Shown piece after piece: positions 17,341 through 25,992 of a DNA stretch of 64,000 nt (positions within the stretch are counted from its first letter, which is position 1; every line of letters starts with the position of its first letter). This stretch comes from JBBRHQ01 sp963738305 (GTDB taxonomy: Bacteria > Actinomycetota > Thermoleophilia > Solirubrobacterales > 70-9), in contig CAVTVU010000012.1 in NCBI GenBank assembly GCA_963738305.1, forward strand, positions 1 through 64,000, given 5' to 3'. The position numbers and the translations under genes are program-made. Under the pieces are notes generated by a model. That model worked only from the letters and a program-made list of their open reading frames with translations, searched no databases and was not told where the DNA came from.

Positions 17341-19275
17341 ATGGGCGCGATGTCAGGAATCACTCTCAAATTGCCGGATGGGACACCGCTGGAGCTGCCT
17401 CAGGGCGCCAGCGGGGCCGATGCGGCCGCGGCGATCGGCCCGGGGTTGGCCAGGGCGGCGCTCGCCGTCCGCGCCGGCGGTGAGCTCCGCGACCTCTCGG
17501 CGCCTCTCGCCGACGGGGAGGAGATCTCGATCGTCACCGACCGCGACCCCGAGGCGCTGGAGCTGATCCGCCACGACGCCGCGCATGTCATGGCCGAGGC
17601 GGTTCTCGAGCTCTTCCCGGGGACGCAGGTGACGATCGGCCCGCCGATCGACAGCGGCTTCTACTACGACTTCGAGTTCCCGGACGGCAGCGGACCGGGC
17701 GAGGAGGACCTGGAGCGGATCGAGGAGGCGATGCGAGCCCGCATCGAGGCCGACGAGCCCTTCGAGCGCCGTGAGCTTCCGGTCGCCGAGGCGGTCGAGC
17801 ACTTCCGCGGGCAGGGCCAGGACTACAAGGTCGAGCTGATCGAGGACCTGGTCCGCGACGAGGGTGTCGAGACTGTCTCGCTGTATCGCAACGGTCCCTT
17901 CGAGGACCTCTGCCGCGGCCCGCACGGGCCATCGACCGGGCGGATCAAGGCGCTGAAGCTGAGCTCGCTGGCCGGCGCCTACTGGCGCGGTGACGAGAGC
18001 CGCGAGATGCTGACCCGCATCTACGGCACCGCCTTCCTCAAGAAGGCGGACCTCGATGCCCACCTGGAGCGGATCGAGCAGGCGAAAGCGCGTGATCATC
18101 GCCGACTCGGCCCGGAGCTGGGGATCTTCATGCTGCGGGAGGAGGCGCCGGGGATGCCCTTCTGGCTGCCGAACGGAACCGTGCTGCTGGGCCTGATCGA
18201 GGCCGAGGTGCGCGAGCAGCTGCGCCGGCGCGGCTATCAGGAGATCGCCACGCCCCAGGTCCTCGACGAGGAGCTGTGGCACCGCTCGGGGCACTGGGAG
18301 AACTACCGCGACGACATGTACTTCATCGAGTCCGACGAGCGCCGTTTCGCGCTGCGGCCGATGAACTGTCCGGGCGCCTGCCTCGTGTTCGGCTCCCGGC
18401 GCCACTCCTACCGCGAGCTGCCCCTGCGGCTGGCCGAGTTCGGCCGTGTCTCGCGCAACGAGCGCGAGGGCGTACTGCACGGGCTGCTGCGGGTCCGCGC
18501 CTTCACCCAGGACGATGCCCACGTCTACTGCACCGAGGACCAGATCGCCGCCGAGGTGATCGACATCTGCGTGGCGATCGACGAGCTGTACGCGCGGTTC
18601 GGGTTCGAGGAGGTCCGGGTCGAGCTGTCGACCCGCCCCGAGAAGTCGATCGGCACCCCGGAGCAGTGGGAGCAGGCCGAAGCTGCCCTGCGCGAGGCAC
18701 TCGAGCGCCAGGGCCGCGACTACCAGCTCAACCCCGGCGACGGCGCCTTCTACGGGCCGAAGATCGACTTCCACATCACCGACGCCCTCGGGCGCTCTTG
18801 GCAGTGCGGCACCTGCCAGCTCGACTTCTTCATGCCGGAGCGCTTCGACCTCTCCTACACCGGCCCCGACGACGCCCCGCATCGGCCGGTGATGATCCAC
18901 CGGGCGCTCCTCGGCTCTATGGAGCGCTTCGCGGGGATCCTGATCGAGCACTACGCCGGCCGCTTCCCGGCCTGGCTGGCGCCGGTGCAGGTGAAGCTCT
19001 TGCCGGTCGCCGACCGCCACGCCGACTACGCCGCCGAGCTGGCGAGCCGGCTGCGGAGCAGCGGATTCAGGGTCGAGATCGACCAGCGCTCCGAGTCGGT
19101 GGGCCGCAAGGTCCGCGACGCAGAGCTTGCGCGCGTGCCCTACATGCTGGTGCTGGGCGATCGCGAGCAGGAGACCGACGCGGTCGCGGTGCGCTCCCAC
19201 GACGATGGGGACCTGGGCTCGACGGCCTTCGACGAGTTCGAGCAGCGCCTGCGGGACGAAGTCTCGGCAGCCTGA
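17341..19275 (+). CDS. thrS: Threonine-tRNA ligase
   Basis: About 644 residues, class II aminoacyl-tRNA synthetase. An N-terminal TGS domain (ITLKLPDGTPLELPQG) is followed by the editing domain (HDAAHVMAEAVLELFPGTQV). The catalytic core has RPMNCPGACLVF (zinc-ligand Cys), RVSRNEREGVLHGLLRVRAF (motif 2) and the GPKIDF strand. The anticodon-binding domain follows (PVQVKLLPVADRH). ATG 17341 follows a GGGGCG ribosome-binding site by 8 bases; ATG 17350 is an alternative. It charges tRNA-Thr with threonine and edits mischarged serine. It is complete. Confidence 0.96.
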   Translation: MGAMSGITLKLPDGTPLELPQGASGADAAAAIGPGLARAALAVRAGGELRDLSAPLADGEEISIVTDRDPEALELIRHDAAHVMAEAVLELFPGTQVTIGPPIDSGFYYDFEFPDGSGPGEEDLERIEEAMRARIEADEPFERRELPVAEAVEHFRGQGQDYKVELIEDLVRDEGVETVSLYRNGPFEDLCRGPHGPSTGRIKALKLSSLAGAYWRGDESREMLTRIYGTAFLKKADLDAHLERIEQAKARDHRRLGPELGIFMLREEAPGMPFWLPNGTVLLGLIEAEVREQLRRRGYQEIATPQVLDEELWHRSGHWENYRDDMYFIESDERRFALRPMNCPGACLVFGSRRHSYRELPLRLAEFGRVSRNEREGVLHGLLRVRAFTQDDAHVYCTEDQIAAEVIDICVAIDELYARFGFEEVRVELSTRPEKSIGTPEQWEQAEAALREALERQGRDYQLNPGDGAFYGPKIDFHITDALGRSWQCGTCQLDFFMPERFDLSYTGPDDAPHRPVMIHRALLGSMERFAGILIEHYAGRFPAWLAPVQVKLLPVADRHADYAAELASRLRSSGFRVEIDQRSESVGRKVRDAELARVPYMLVLGDREQETDAVAVRSHDDGDLGSTAFDEFEQRLRDEVSAA

Positions 19276-19401
19276 CTCGCTCTCGGTCTATACTGCCCGC
19301 CAGTTGATCGCAGGCACGCCACACACCTCGCGCCGCTGAGCGCCCGCCGTGCCGCTGCTCCTACCTCCTGATCATTTGAAGATCGACCTCTCCTCCACCT
19401 A

Positions 19402-20007
19402 GTGCCGATCCCGCGCAGGTTCGATCGGCGCCCGCCCGAGCGCGACACGACTCGGATCAACGAGCGGATCCGCGTTCCCAAGGTGCGCCTGATCGGGGCG
19501 GACGGCGAGCAGGTCGGGATCATCGACATCGACGACGCGCTGAAGCGCGCCCGGGACGCCGACCTCGACCTGGTCGAGGTGGCCGCCGACGCCAAGCCGC
19601 CGGTCACCCGGCTGCTCGACTACTCCAAGTACAAGTACGAGCAGGAGCAGAAGCAGAAGGCCGCCCGCAAGCACCAACAGCAGGTCAACGTGCGCGAGAT
19701 CAAGCTGCGGCCGAAGATCGCCGACCACGACTACAACACGAAGAAGGGCCACGTCGAGCGCTTCCTGCGAGGCGCCGACAAGGTCAAGGTGACGATCATG
19801 TTCCGCGGCCGCGAGCAGGCCCATCCCGAGCGCGGGCGGGCGCTGCTCCAGCGCCTGGTCGACGACCTCGGCGAGCTGGCGGTGGTCGAGTCACAGCCGC
19901 TCCAAGAGGGCCGCAACATGAGCATGCTGATCGCGCCGACGCGGGTCGCCGCGAAGTCGGCCGAGAGCGCCGAGGCCGACGGCTCGGATTCCGCCGCAGC
20001 CGGCTAG
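19402..20007 (+). CDS. infC: Translation initiation factor IF-3
   Basis: 201 residues, starting at GTG 19402. Hallmarks are INERIRVPKVRLIGADGEQV in the N-terminal domain, a Lys-rich linker (KYKYEQEQKQKAARKHQQQ) and the C-terminal domain (IKLRPKIADHDYNTKKGHVE, then VTIMFRGREQAHPERG). IF-3 binds the 30S subunit and proofreads the initiator tRNA and start codon. Normally infC is followed directly by rpmI and rplT, but here wecB, two aminotransferases and a methyltransferase intervene. Its TAG stop overlaps the convergent wecB stop in a CTAG. Confidence 0.95.
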   Translation: MPIPRRFDRRPPERDTTRINERIRVPKVRLIGADGEQVGIIDIDDALKRARDADLDLVEVAADAKPPVTRLLDYSKYKYEQEQKQKAARKHQQQVNVREIKLRPKIADHDYNTKKGHVERFLRGADKVKVTIMFRGREQAHPERGRALLQRLVDDLGELAVVESQPLQEGRNMSMLIAPTRVAAKSAESAEADGSDSAAAG

Positions 20008-21080
20008 CGGCTCGCCTCGATCACGTCGGCGATCCGCTCGGACGCCTTCCCATCCCACTTCGGCGGCGGGTCCGGCCGCGCGGCCGGACGTGCTTCGAGC
20101 AGCGCCGGGATCTCGGTGATCCTCGCCGGATCGAGGCCGAGCAGCGTGTTGGTCCCGGCGCTAACGGTGACCGGGCGCTCGGTGTTGTCTCGCAGGGTGA
20201 AGCAGGGAACGCCGAGGAAGGTCGTCTCCTCCTGGATGCCCCCCGAGTCGGTGAGAACGGCGCCGGCATCGGCTTCGAGCGAGAGGAAATCGAGGTATCC
20301 GACCGGGTCGATCACCTGCACGCCGCCCGTCTCGAGGCCGGAGGTGTCGATCATCTTCCGCGTGCGTGGATGGACCGGGAAGACGACCGGCATCTCGGTC
20401 GCCACCTGCGCGAGCCGGGCGACCGCCTCCTCCAGCAGCGGTCCGTCGACCAGCGCCGGCCGGTGCAGCGTCACCAGCAGGTAGGCGCCGGGCTCAACGC
20501 CGAGTCGCGCCGCCGCGCCCGCGGCCCGGAAGCGTCCCTCCAGGGCGAGGAGGCTGTCGATCATCGTGTTGCCGACGAAGTGCATCCGCTGCTCGGCGAT
20601 GCCCTCGGCACGGAGGTTCTCGATCGCGTCCTCGCAGTGCAGGAAGAGGTGGGCGGAGACCTCGTCGGCGACGATCCGGTTGATCTCCTCGGGCATCGAG
20701 CGGTCGAAGCTGCGCAGGCCGGACTCGATATGGGCCACGGGGATCTCCAGCTTGGCCGCGGTCAGGGCGGCGGCCAGGGTCGAGTTGACGTCCCCGGGGA
20801 CCATCAGCAGGTCCGGGCGCTCGGAGAGAAGGACCGGCTCGATCCGCTCCATGACCCGGGCCGTCTGCTGGGCATGGCTGCCGGAGCCGACCGCGAGCGT
20901 GTGATCGGGAGCGGGCACGCCCAGCTCCTCCAGGAACACCTCCGACATCATCCGGTCGTAGTGCTGGCCGGTGTGGATGATCGTGTGTGTGAAGCTGGGG
21001 AAGCGGCGGCGCATCGCCGCGATGACCGGTGCGGTCTTCACGAAATTCGGCCTGGTGCCGACAACGTAGGCGACGTGCAT
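20004..21080 (-). CDS. wecB: Non-hydrolysing UDP-N-acetylglucosamine 2-epimerase
   Basis: 358 residues. Motifs of the family are YVVGTRPNFVKTAPVIAAM at the start, HIESGLRSFDRSMPEEINR and DSGGIQEETTFLGVPCFTLR. It makes UDP-ManNAc from UDP-GlcNAc for surface glycans. It is convergent with infC, with a 4-base overlap. It diverges from the DegT genes across 69 bases, so the cassette has its own promoters. Its presence inside the infC-rpmI-rplT region is unusual. Confidence 0.93.
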   Translation of the reverse strand: MHVAYVVGTRPNFVKTAPVIAAMRRRFPSFTHTIIHTGQHYDRMMSEVFLEELGVPAPDHTLAVGSGSHAQQTARVMERIEPVLLSERPDLLMVPGDVNSTLAAALTAAKLEIPVAHIESGLRSFDRSMPEEINRIVADEVSAHLFLHCEDAIENLRAEGIAEQRMHFVGNTMIDSLLALEGRFRAAGAAARLGVEPGAYLLVTLHRPALVDGPLLEEAVARLAQVATEMPVVFPVHPRTRKMIDTSGLETGGVQVIDPVGYLDFLSLEADAGAVLTDSGGIQEETTFLGVPCFTLRDNTERPVTVSAGTNTLLGLDPARITEIPALLEARPAARPDPPPKWDGKASERIADVIEASR

Positions 21081-21149
21081 CGACGCGCCAGACTATCCGT
21101 CGCCGCGGAGCGCCAAGCCCGTCCCCCCGCCGCTGATTGAATCCCCGAC

Positions 21150-22388
21150 GTGACTCCCCCGGAAGAGACGAAGACCGAGCGCCGCGCCGACGGCGAGGCC
21201 CTGAACGAGGAGATCGCCGCCGCGGCGCCCTCGATCCCCGTGTTCGATCTGCGCATCGAGCAGGAGGACCTCGACGCCGTCGAGGCGACCCTGAGATCGG
21301 GCTGGTGGACGATGGGGCCGCGGGTCGAGGAGTTCGAGCAACGCTTCGCCGAGCACCTCGGCTGCGCCCACGTGATCGCGACGTCGAGCTGCACGACGGC
21401 GCTTCACCTGGCCCTTCTCTGCGCCGGAGTCGGCCCCGGGGACGAGGTGATCGTCCCCTCGTTCACCTTCGTCGCCACCGCCGCGACCGTGATCCAGGCC
21501 GGCGCGACGCCGGTCTTCGCCGAGATCGGCGGCCAAGCCGACCTCTGCATGGACCCCGAGCACGCCGAATCGCTGATCGGGCCGCGCACCAAGGCGATCC
21601 TGCCGGTCCACTACGGCGGCTATGCGGCCGCGCCGGATCGCCTCGAGCGGGTCTGCACGGAGCGCGGGCTCGTCCTGCTCGAGGACTGCGCCCACGCACC
21701 ATGGTCGGATGCCGGCGGGCGGGCGCTGGGGACGATCGGCCTCGCCGGGGCATTCAGCTTCTTCCCCAACAAGGTGCTGGGGATCGGCGAGGGCGGGGCG
21801 ATCAGCACGGATAGCGACGAGGTCGCCCAGTGCGCCCGCCTGCTGCGCTCGCAGGGAATGACCGCCGGAACCCTCGCCCGCCATCGCGGTCTCGCCGACG
21901 GCTACGACGTCACCGCTCTTGGCTTCAACTACCGGATGGACGAGCCCCGGGCGGCGCTGTTGATCTCCCGGTTTGCCCGCCTGGAGGGCGAGATCCAGCG
22001 GCGCCGGCACCTGACCCGTCTCTATCGCGAACGGCTGGCCGCGGTCGACGGGATCTCGGTCCCGTTCCGCGACGAGCAGGTCGATCGCTCCTCGGCCTAC
22101 TCGATGAGCGTCATGCTCGATGAGCCCGGGCGCAAGGACGAGGTCCGCACCGCCCTGGGCGAGCGGGGAGTGCAGACGACGACCATGTACACCGGCGTCC
22201 ACGAGTTCAGCGCCTACCGCGAGCGCTATCCGGAGGTCTCGCTGCCGCGCACCGAGCTGGCCTCCCAGACCCAGTTCAACCTGCCGCTCTTCCCACACCT
22301 GACCGAGGAGGAGCTGGAGCGGGTGGCGAGCACGCTGGAGGAGGTCCTCCGATGGCCTGGGAGGTGTCACTGGTCGAGCTGGAGGTGA
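21150..22388 (+). CDS. DegT/DnrJ/EryC1/StrS-type sugar aminotransferase
   Basis: 412 residues from GTG 21150. PLP-fold motifs are ATSSCTTALHLALLCAGVGP, GDEVIVPSFTFVATA, LLEDCAHAPWSD and the PLP-binding Lys208 in FSFFPNK. It should transfer an amino group from glutamate to a keto sugar nucleotide for surface polysaccharide. It overlaps the next, related aminotransferase by 37 bases. The two differ enough that this is an old duplication or two distinct activities. The exact sugar is unknown. Confidence 0.9.
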   Translation: MTPPEETKTERRADGEALNEEIAAAAPSIPVFDLRIEQEDLDAVEATLRSGWWTMGPRVEEFEQRFAEHLGCAHVIATSSCTTALHLALLCAGVGPGDEVIVPSFTFVATAATVIQAGATPVFAEIGGQADLCMDPEHAESLIGPRTKAILPVHYGGYAAAPDRLERVCTERGLVLLEDCAHAPWSDAGGRALGTIGLAGAFSFFPNKVLGIGEGGAISTDSDEVAQCARLLRSQGMTAGTLARHRGLADGYDVTALGFNYRMDEPRAALLISRFARLEGEIQRRRHLTRLYRERLAAVDGISVPFRDEQVDRSSAYSMSVMLDEPGRKDEVRTALGERGVQTTTMYTGVHEFSAYRERYPEVSLPRTELASQTQFNLPLFPHLTEEELERVASTLEEVLRWPGRCHWSSWR

Positions 22389-23503
22389 CCGACTCCGACG
22401 TCGATTCCGTCCTCGAGTGCCTGCGCTCCGGCTGGCTGACGATGGGCCCGAGAACGCAGGCCCTCGAGGAGGCGATCGCCGAGATGGTCGGCGTCGAGCA
22501 CGCGATCGTCGTCTCCAGCGGGACCGCGGCGCTCCACCTCGCCTGTCACTCCCTCGGCCTCGGCCCGGGGGACGAGGTGATCGTGCCCGCGTTCACCTTC
22601 GCGGCCAGCGCCCACGCCCCCCGTTACGGGGGAGCCGAGGTGGTGCTGTGCGACTCGCTCTCACCGCTTGACCCCAATCTCGACCCGGCGAAGGTCGAGT
22701 CGCTGATCGGGCCGCGGACCCGGGCCGTGATCGCCGTCCACATGTGGGGCTATCCGGCAGCCGTGGAGGAGCTGCGCCAGCTCTGCGACCGCCACGGGCT
22801 GGCCCTGATCGAGGACTGCGCCGAGGCGATCTGCGCTCGGCTCGACGACGGCGGGCAGGTCGGCTCGGTCGGCGAGCTCGGCTGCTTCAGCTTCTTCTCC
22901 AAGAAGCAGCTCGCGGTGGGCGAGGGCGGCGCGGTCACCACCGACGACGACGAGCTGGCGGCGAGCGTGCGCTCGCTTCGCTCCCACGCGATGACCTCGG
23001 TCACCTGGGAGCGCCACCGCGGGCACGGCCTCGGCTACGACATCACCGACGTCGGCTTCAACTACCGAATCGACGAACCCCGCGCGGCGCTGGCGCTGAG
23101 CCGTGTCGAGCGCCTTACGGCTGACATCGAGGCGCGCCGGGAGGTGGCCCGCGCTTATCGCAAGCGCCCTCGCAGGTTGCGAGGGCCTGGAGATCCCCTT
23201 CAGCGAGGAGCAGGTCGAGCGCTCATCGCACTTCGCCTTCGCCGTGCTCGCCCGCGATCGCGAGGACCGCGACCGGGTTCGCTCGGAGCTTCGCGAGCGA
23301 GGCATCCAGACGACCTTCTACCCGGCGCTGCACACCCTCAGCGAGTACCGCGCCGCGGGCGAAGGCGCCGAGCCTCCCGAACGCGAGCTCGGTCGGCGAG
23401 CGCCACCTCGCGCTGCCGATCCACAATCTGCTGGGGCCTGATCGGGTCGAGCGGGTCGCCGCGGAGCTGGCCGAAGTCGCGGCGGCGCCGCCAGTCGCAG
23501 TAG
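22352..23503 (+). CDS. Second DegT/DnrJ/EryC1/StrS-type aminotransferase, frameshifted
   Basis: It starts at ATG 22352. Family motifs are VSSGTAALHLACHSLGLGPG, VIVPAFTFAASA, LIEDCAEAICA and FSFFSKKQL with the PLP lysine near 185. The first frame is good to about 23165, where an extra C in CGCCCTCGC shifts it. The protein then continues in the next frame (LAGCEGLEIPFSEEQVERSS, then GIQTTFYPALHTLSEY). At about 23385 it shifts again (VGERHLALPIHNLLGPDRVE). Joined, the protein would be about 380 residues. Both shifts are single-base, so sequence errors are more likely than decay. Confidence in the end coordinate is low. Confidence 0.75.
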   Translation: MAWEVSLVELEVTDSDVDSVLECLRSGWLTMGPRTQALEEAIAEMVGVEHAIVVSSGTAALHLACHSLGLGPGDEVIVPAFTFAASAHAPRYGGAEVVLCDSLSPLDPNLDPAKVESLIGPRTRAVIAVHMWGYPAAVEELRQLCDRHGLALIEDCAEAICARLDDGGQVGSVGELGCFSFFSKKQLAVGEGGAVTTDDDELAASVRSLRSHAMTSVTWERHRGHGLGYDITDVGFNYRIDEPRAALALSRVERLTADIEARREVARAYRKRPRRLRGPGDPLQRGAGRALIALRLRRARPRSRGPRPGSLGASRARHPDDLLPGAAHPQRVPRRGRRRRASRTRARSASATSRCRSTICWGLIGSSGSPRSWPKSRRRRQSQ

Positions 23504-23541
23504 GAAACGCCTCGCGAACCATCGCGCGCGCTCGCGAAACG

Positions 23542-24257
23542 TCAATACGACACCGCATCGGTGTTTCGAATCATCCCGTCGGCGAGAGCGGTCCACTTCT
23601 CGCGCGCAAAGACCCGCGGCAGATCGCGGCCAGGCGCGGTAGCCGAGTGCCTCGAGGTCGGCGACGCAGGCGGCTGCGGGGTAGTCCAGCTCGGGGTGGG
23701 CCTCGACCCGCAGCGAGCGCACCCGTGCCGGCCACTCCCCGCCGGCGAGAGCACCCGCGGCTCGGTTCCCTCGATCGTCATGTGCATGTAGTCGACCGGC
23801 TCGCCGTCCGGCAGGTTCTCGGCCAGCACCGAGTCGATGCCCAGGGCCTTGATCCCCGTTGTCGCGGCTCGGGATCCTGCGGGCGGCGCGGACGGACGCT
23901 GAAGCCGTGCTCGCCGTAGCGGGTGTCGCGGTCGACCACGAGGTCGGCGTCGGCGTCCCAGATGCCCGCCTCGATGATCCTGGCGCGATCGCCGAAGGCG
24001 GCGACGATTACGGGCGGCAAGCTCCGCGTTGCCGGGGTCGGGTTCGACTCCGAGCAGAGCGTCGCCGCCGGGTAGCGGACCGCGAACGCCGTCAGCGCCG
24101 CCCCCATGTTCGAGCCCAGCTCGACTATGCGGCGCAGCTCCCCGCCGGCCAGCTCCGGGGGCGGGAGGAAGAGATCTCCCGCGTAGTAGTAGCCGGCGTT
24201 GCGCAGGTCGCTGGTCCCCGGGCGGACGTAGAGCGGGCGCCCGCCCAGGGCCTTCAT
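23542..24257 (-). CDS. FkbM-family methyltransferase, frameshifted
   Basis: Reading from ATG 24257 (MKALGGRPLYVRPGTSDLRN), the SAM-binding motif VELGSNMGAALTAFAVRYP is clear. The protein then moves between frames: VEPDPGNAELAARN, IIEAGIWDADADLVVDRDTR, YGEHGFSVRP, ALGIDSVLAENLPDGEPVDY, MHMTIEGTEPRVL, LRVEAHPELDYPAAACVADL, and finally FAREKWTALADGMIRNTDAV. At least three single-base shifts are needed. The family O-methylates sugars or other small molecules; the acceptor is unknown, though the setting suggests a glycan. It is convergent with the second DegT gene. Confidence 0.65.
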
Positions 24258-24453
24258 CGCGCACCCCGACCGGCGCCGGTTCAGAGCCCGCGCCGGCGCC
24301 CGGCGGCGATCACCCGCAGCACGGCCAGCTTGCCGCTCGGGCCCTTGGCGACGGCGAGCTGGGCGGCGAGGCTGCGGGCGTAGGCGGCGGCTTTGCCAAG
24401 GGCGTGCGGGCATCGCCGCAGGCTATTGGTGCGGCGCCGCGCCGGTTCTTCCG

Positions 24454-24516
24454 GAATCACTTGCGGCGGCTTGGCCGCCTGACATGCCTGTGCCGGCGCT
24501 AACACCGCGCCAGCAA
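24454..24516 (+). repeat. Two-hairpin dispersed repeat, copy 1
   Basis: A 63-base unit beginning GAATCACTTGCGGCGGC. Hairpin 1 is GGCGGC-TTG-GCCGCC, followed by TGACATGCCTG. Hairpin 2 is TGCCGGCGC-TAACACC-GCGCCAGCA, which has one C-A mismatch. It matches copy 2 (67 bases further on) and copy 3 (63009-63072) almost base for base. It lies between the FkbM gene and rpmI. Confidence 0.85.
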
Positions 24517-24520
24517 ATGG

Positions 24521-24583
24521 GAATACCTTGCGGCGGCTTCGCCGCCTTACATGCCTGTGCTGGCGCTAACACCGCGCCAGCAA
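24521..24583 (+). repeat. Two-hairpin dispersed repeat, copy 2 (tandem with copy 1)
   Basis: The unit is GAATACCTTGCGGCGGC. Hairpin 1 is GGCGGC-TTC-GCCGCC and hairpin 2 is TGCTGGCGC-TAACACC-GCGCCAGCA, a perfect 9-base stem. Relative to copy 3 the fourth pair changes from C-G to T-A on both sides, a compensatory change. The TAACACC loop is identical in all copies. It ends 31 bases before the rpmI start, so it is in or near the rpmI-rplT leader. Confidence 0.85.
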
Positions 24584-24614
24584 ACACAACTGGTCTGCTT
24601 CAATACTCGCTCCG

Positions 24615-24816
24615 ATGCCGAAGATGAAGACGCACTCCGGCGCGAAGAAGCGCTTCCGCAAGACCGCCTCGGGCAAGCTCCGCGGGCAAGCGCGCCTTCT
24701 CCAGCCACATCCTCGAGAAGAAGTCGCCGAAGCGAAAGCGCAGGATGGCGCGTCCGGTGGAGATCTCCGCCAAGGACTCAAAGCGGGTCCGGACCCTGCT
24801 CGGGGGTGGCAAGTGA
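24615..24816 (+). CDS. rpmI: 50S ribosomal protein L35 (bL35), frameshifted by one base
   Basis: It begins MPKMKTHSGAKKRFRKTASG, the unmistakable L35 start. At CGCGGGCAAG (24683-24692) one extra G changes the frame. With one G removed the protein continues KRAFSSHILEKKSPKRKRRM, then ARPVEISAKDSKRVRTLLGG, and ends GK-stop at 24814-24816, a normal length of about 66 residues. As written, the frame fuses L35 to L20. A ribosomal protein gene is very unlikely to be truly broken, so this is a probable sequence error. The stop overlaps the rplT GTG. Confidence 0.85.
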
Positions 24817-25175
24817 GCCGCGTCAAGCGCTCGGTGCATGCGCGCAAGAAGCGCCGCAAGGTGCTGAAGGAGGCCAAGGGCTACTACGGCCGCAAGCACT
24901 CCTCCTACCGGTTCGCCAAGGAGCAGGTGCAGCGCTCCGGGGCCTACGCCTACCGCGATCGGCGGAACCGCAAGCGTGACTTCCGCCGCCTGTGGATCGT
25001 CCGCATCAACGCCGCTGCCCGCGCCGAGGGCTCGAGCTACTCGGAGCTGATGGGCGGGCTGAAGCGGGCCGGCGTCGAGGTCAACCGCAAGATGCTTGCC
25101 GAGATCGCGATCAGCGATCGCGACGCGTTCCGCCGATTCGTCGAGCTCGCCCGGGAGGGGGCCGCTGCCGTTTAG
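24813..25175 (+). CDS. rplT: 50S ribosomal protein L20 (bL20)
   Basis: 120 residues from GTG 24813, overlapping the rpmI stop in GTGA. The opening VSRVKRSVHARKKRRKVLKE and the following GYYGRKHSSYRFAKEQV, RDRRNRKRDFRRLWIVRINA and ISDRDAFRRFVELA are classic L20. It binds 23S rRNA early in 50S assembly; in many bacteria L20 also represses its own operon by binding the mRNA leader. A strong intrinsic terminator follows. Confidence 0.95.
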   Translation: MSRVKRSVHARKKRRKVLKEAKGYYGRKHSSYRFAKEQVQRSGAYAYRDRRNRKRDFRRLWIVRINAAARAEGSSYSELMGGLKRAGVEVNRKMLAEIAISDRDAFRRFVELAREGAAAV

Positions 25176-25199
25176 GCAAGGCGCTCCCCTCACTCACCC

Positions 25200-25233
25200 G
25201 GGCGGCTCGCGAAGGCGAGACCGCCTTTTTTTT
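25200..25233 (+). terminator. Rho-independent terminator after rplT
   Basis: GGCGG-CTCGC-GAAG-GCGAG-A-CCGCC forms a 10-pair hairpin with one bulged A and a GAAG loop, followed at once by eight T residues. It is 25 bases past the rplT stop. Confidence 0.93.
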
Positions 25234-25269
25234 GTGGTGAGGAGAGGCGGCGCAGCAGGCGAAGAGAAG

Positions 25270-25992
25270 ATGAACGAGATGATCAGGAGCCCACAGAACG
25301 AGAAGCTGAAGCTGGTGCGCAAGCTGCGCGAGCGAAAGCACCGCGATCGCCTCAAGCTCTTCGTGACCGAGGGCGAGGACCTGCTGAGCGCCGGCCTCCG
25401 CAGCGGTCTGGAGCCGGAGCTGCTGCTCAGCGCGCCGGGCGCCGGACTGGGCGGCGACGAGGTCGAGCAGGGGCTTCTCGGCGCCGCCTCCGCCCTGGGA
25501 TCGGGTACCCGGGCCATCGCCGTCTGGCCGCAGCGGCTCGCCGAGGCGGTCGGCTCCGCCTGCGTCTACCTCGACCGCGTCGGCGACCCCGGCAACGTGG
25601 GCGCGGTGATCCGGGTCGCCGACGCGCTGATCGACGGCATAGTCGTCCTCGGCCCCGGCTGCGCCGACCCGTTCTCGCCGAAGGCGGTGCGGGCGAGCAT
25701 GGGTTCGATCTTCTCGCAACCGCCGGCCCGGGCCGGCGTCGAGGCCACTCCCCGACCGCGCCTGGGCATGGTCGCCCACGGAGGGTCGCCACTGGCGCGG
25801 CTCGATGCCCCCCTGACAGTGTGCATCGGTGCCGAGCGGGAGGGCCTCTCCGCTGAGGTCCTCTCCGGCTGCGATCAGACCGTGACGATCCCGTTGCGGC
25901 CGGGCGGGGCCGAGTCGCTGAACGTCGCCGCAGCGGCGGCCATTGCCTGCGAGCGGATATCGTCGCCCGCCAGTCGCGAGGAAGACGAGTGA
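25270..25992 (+). CDS. TrmH/SpoU-family RNA methyltransferase
   Basis: 240 residues from ATG 25270, with RBS GAAGAGA just upstream. Family motifs are KLKLVRKLRERKHRDRLKLF, FVTEGEDLL, the SPOUT-knot motif 1 VYLDRVGDPGNVGAVIRVAD, motif 2 TVCIGAEREGLS and motif 3 TIPLRPGGAESLNVAAAAAI. It should 2'-O-methylate ribose in rRNA or tRNA. It overlaps pheS by 4 bases (GTGA), a common arrangement in Actinobacteria. Confidence 0.9.
   Translation: MNEMIRSPQNEKLKLVRKLRERKHRDRLKLFVTEGEDLLSAGLRSGLEPELLLSAPGAGLGGDEVEQGLLGAASALGSGTRAIAVWPQRLAEAVGSACVYLDRVGDPGNVGAVIRVADALIDGIVVLGPGCADPFSPKAVRASMGSIFSQPPARAGVEATPRPRLGMVAHGGSPLARLDAPLTVCIGAEREGLSAEVLSGCDQTVTIPLRPGGAESLNVAAAAAIACERISSPASREEDE

Noticed and set aside
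17221..17350. T-box riboswitch before thrS
   Set aside because: The spacer is too short, and there is no T-box consensus or antiterminator; only a plain hairpin is present.
17353..19200. 615-codon minus-strand open frame opposite thrS
   Set aside because: Shadow of thrS; no start context, no motifs.
24281..24505. 74-codon minus-strand frame upstream of the FkbM gene
   Set aside because: Its start lies inside repeat copy 1 and its sequence has no recognisable features; kept only as a weak possibility for a remnant.
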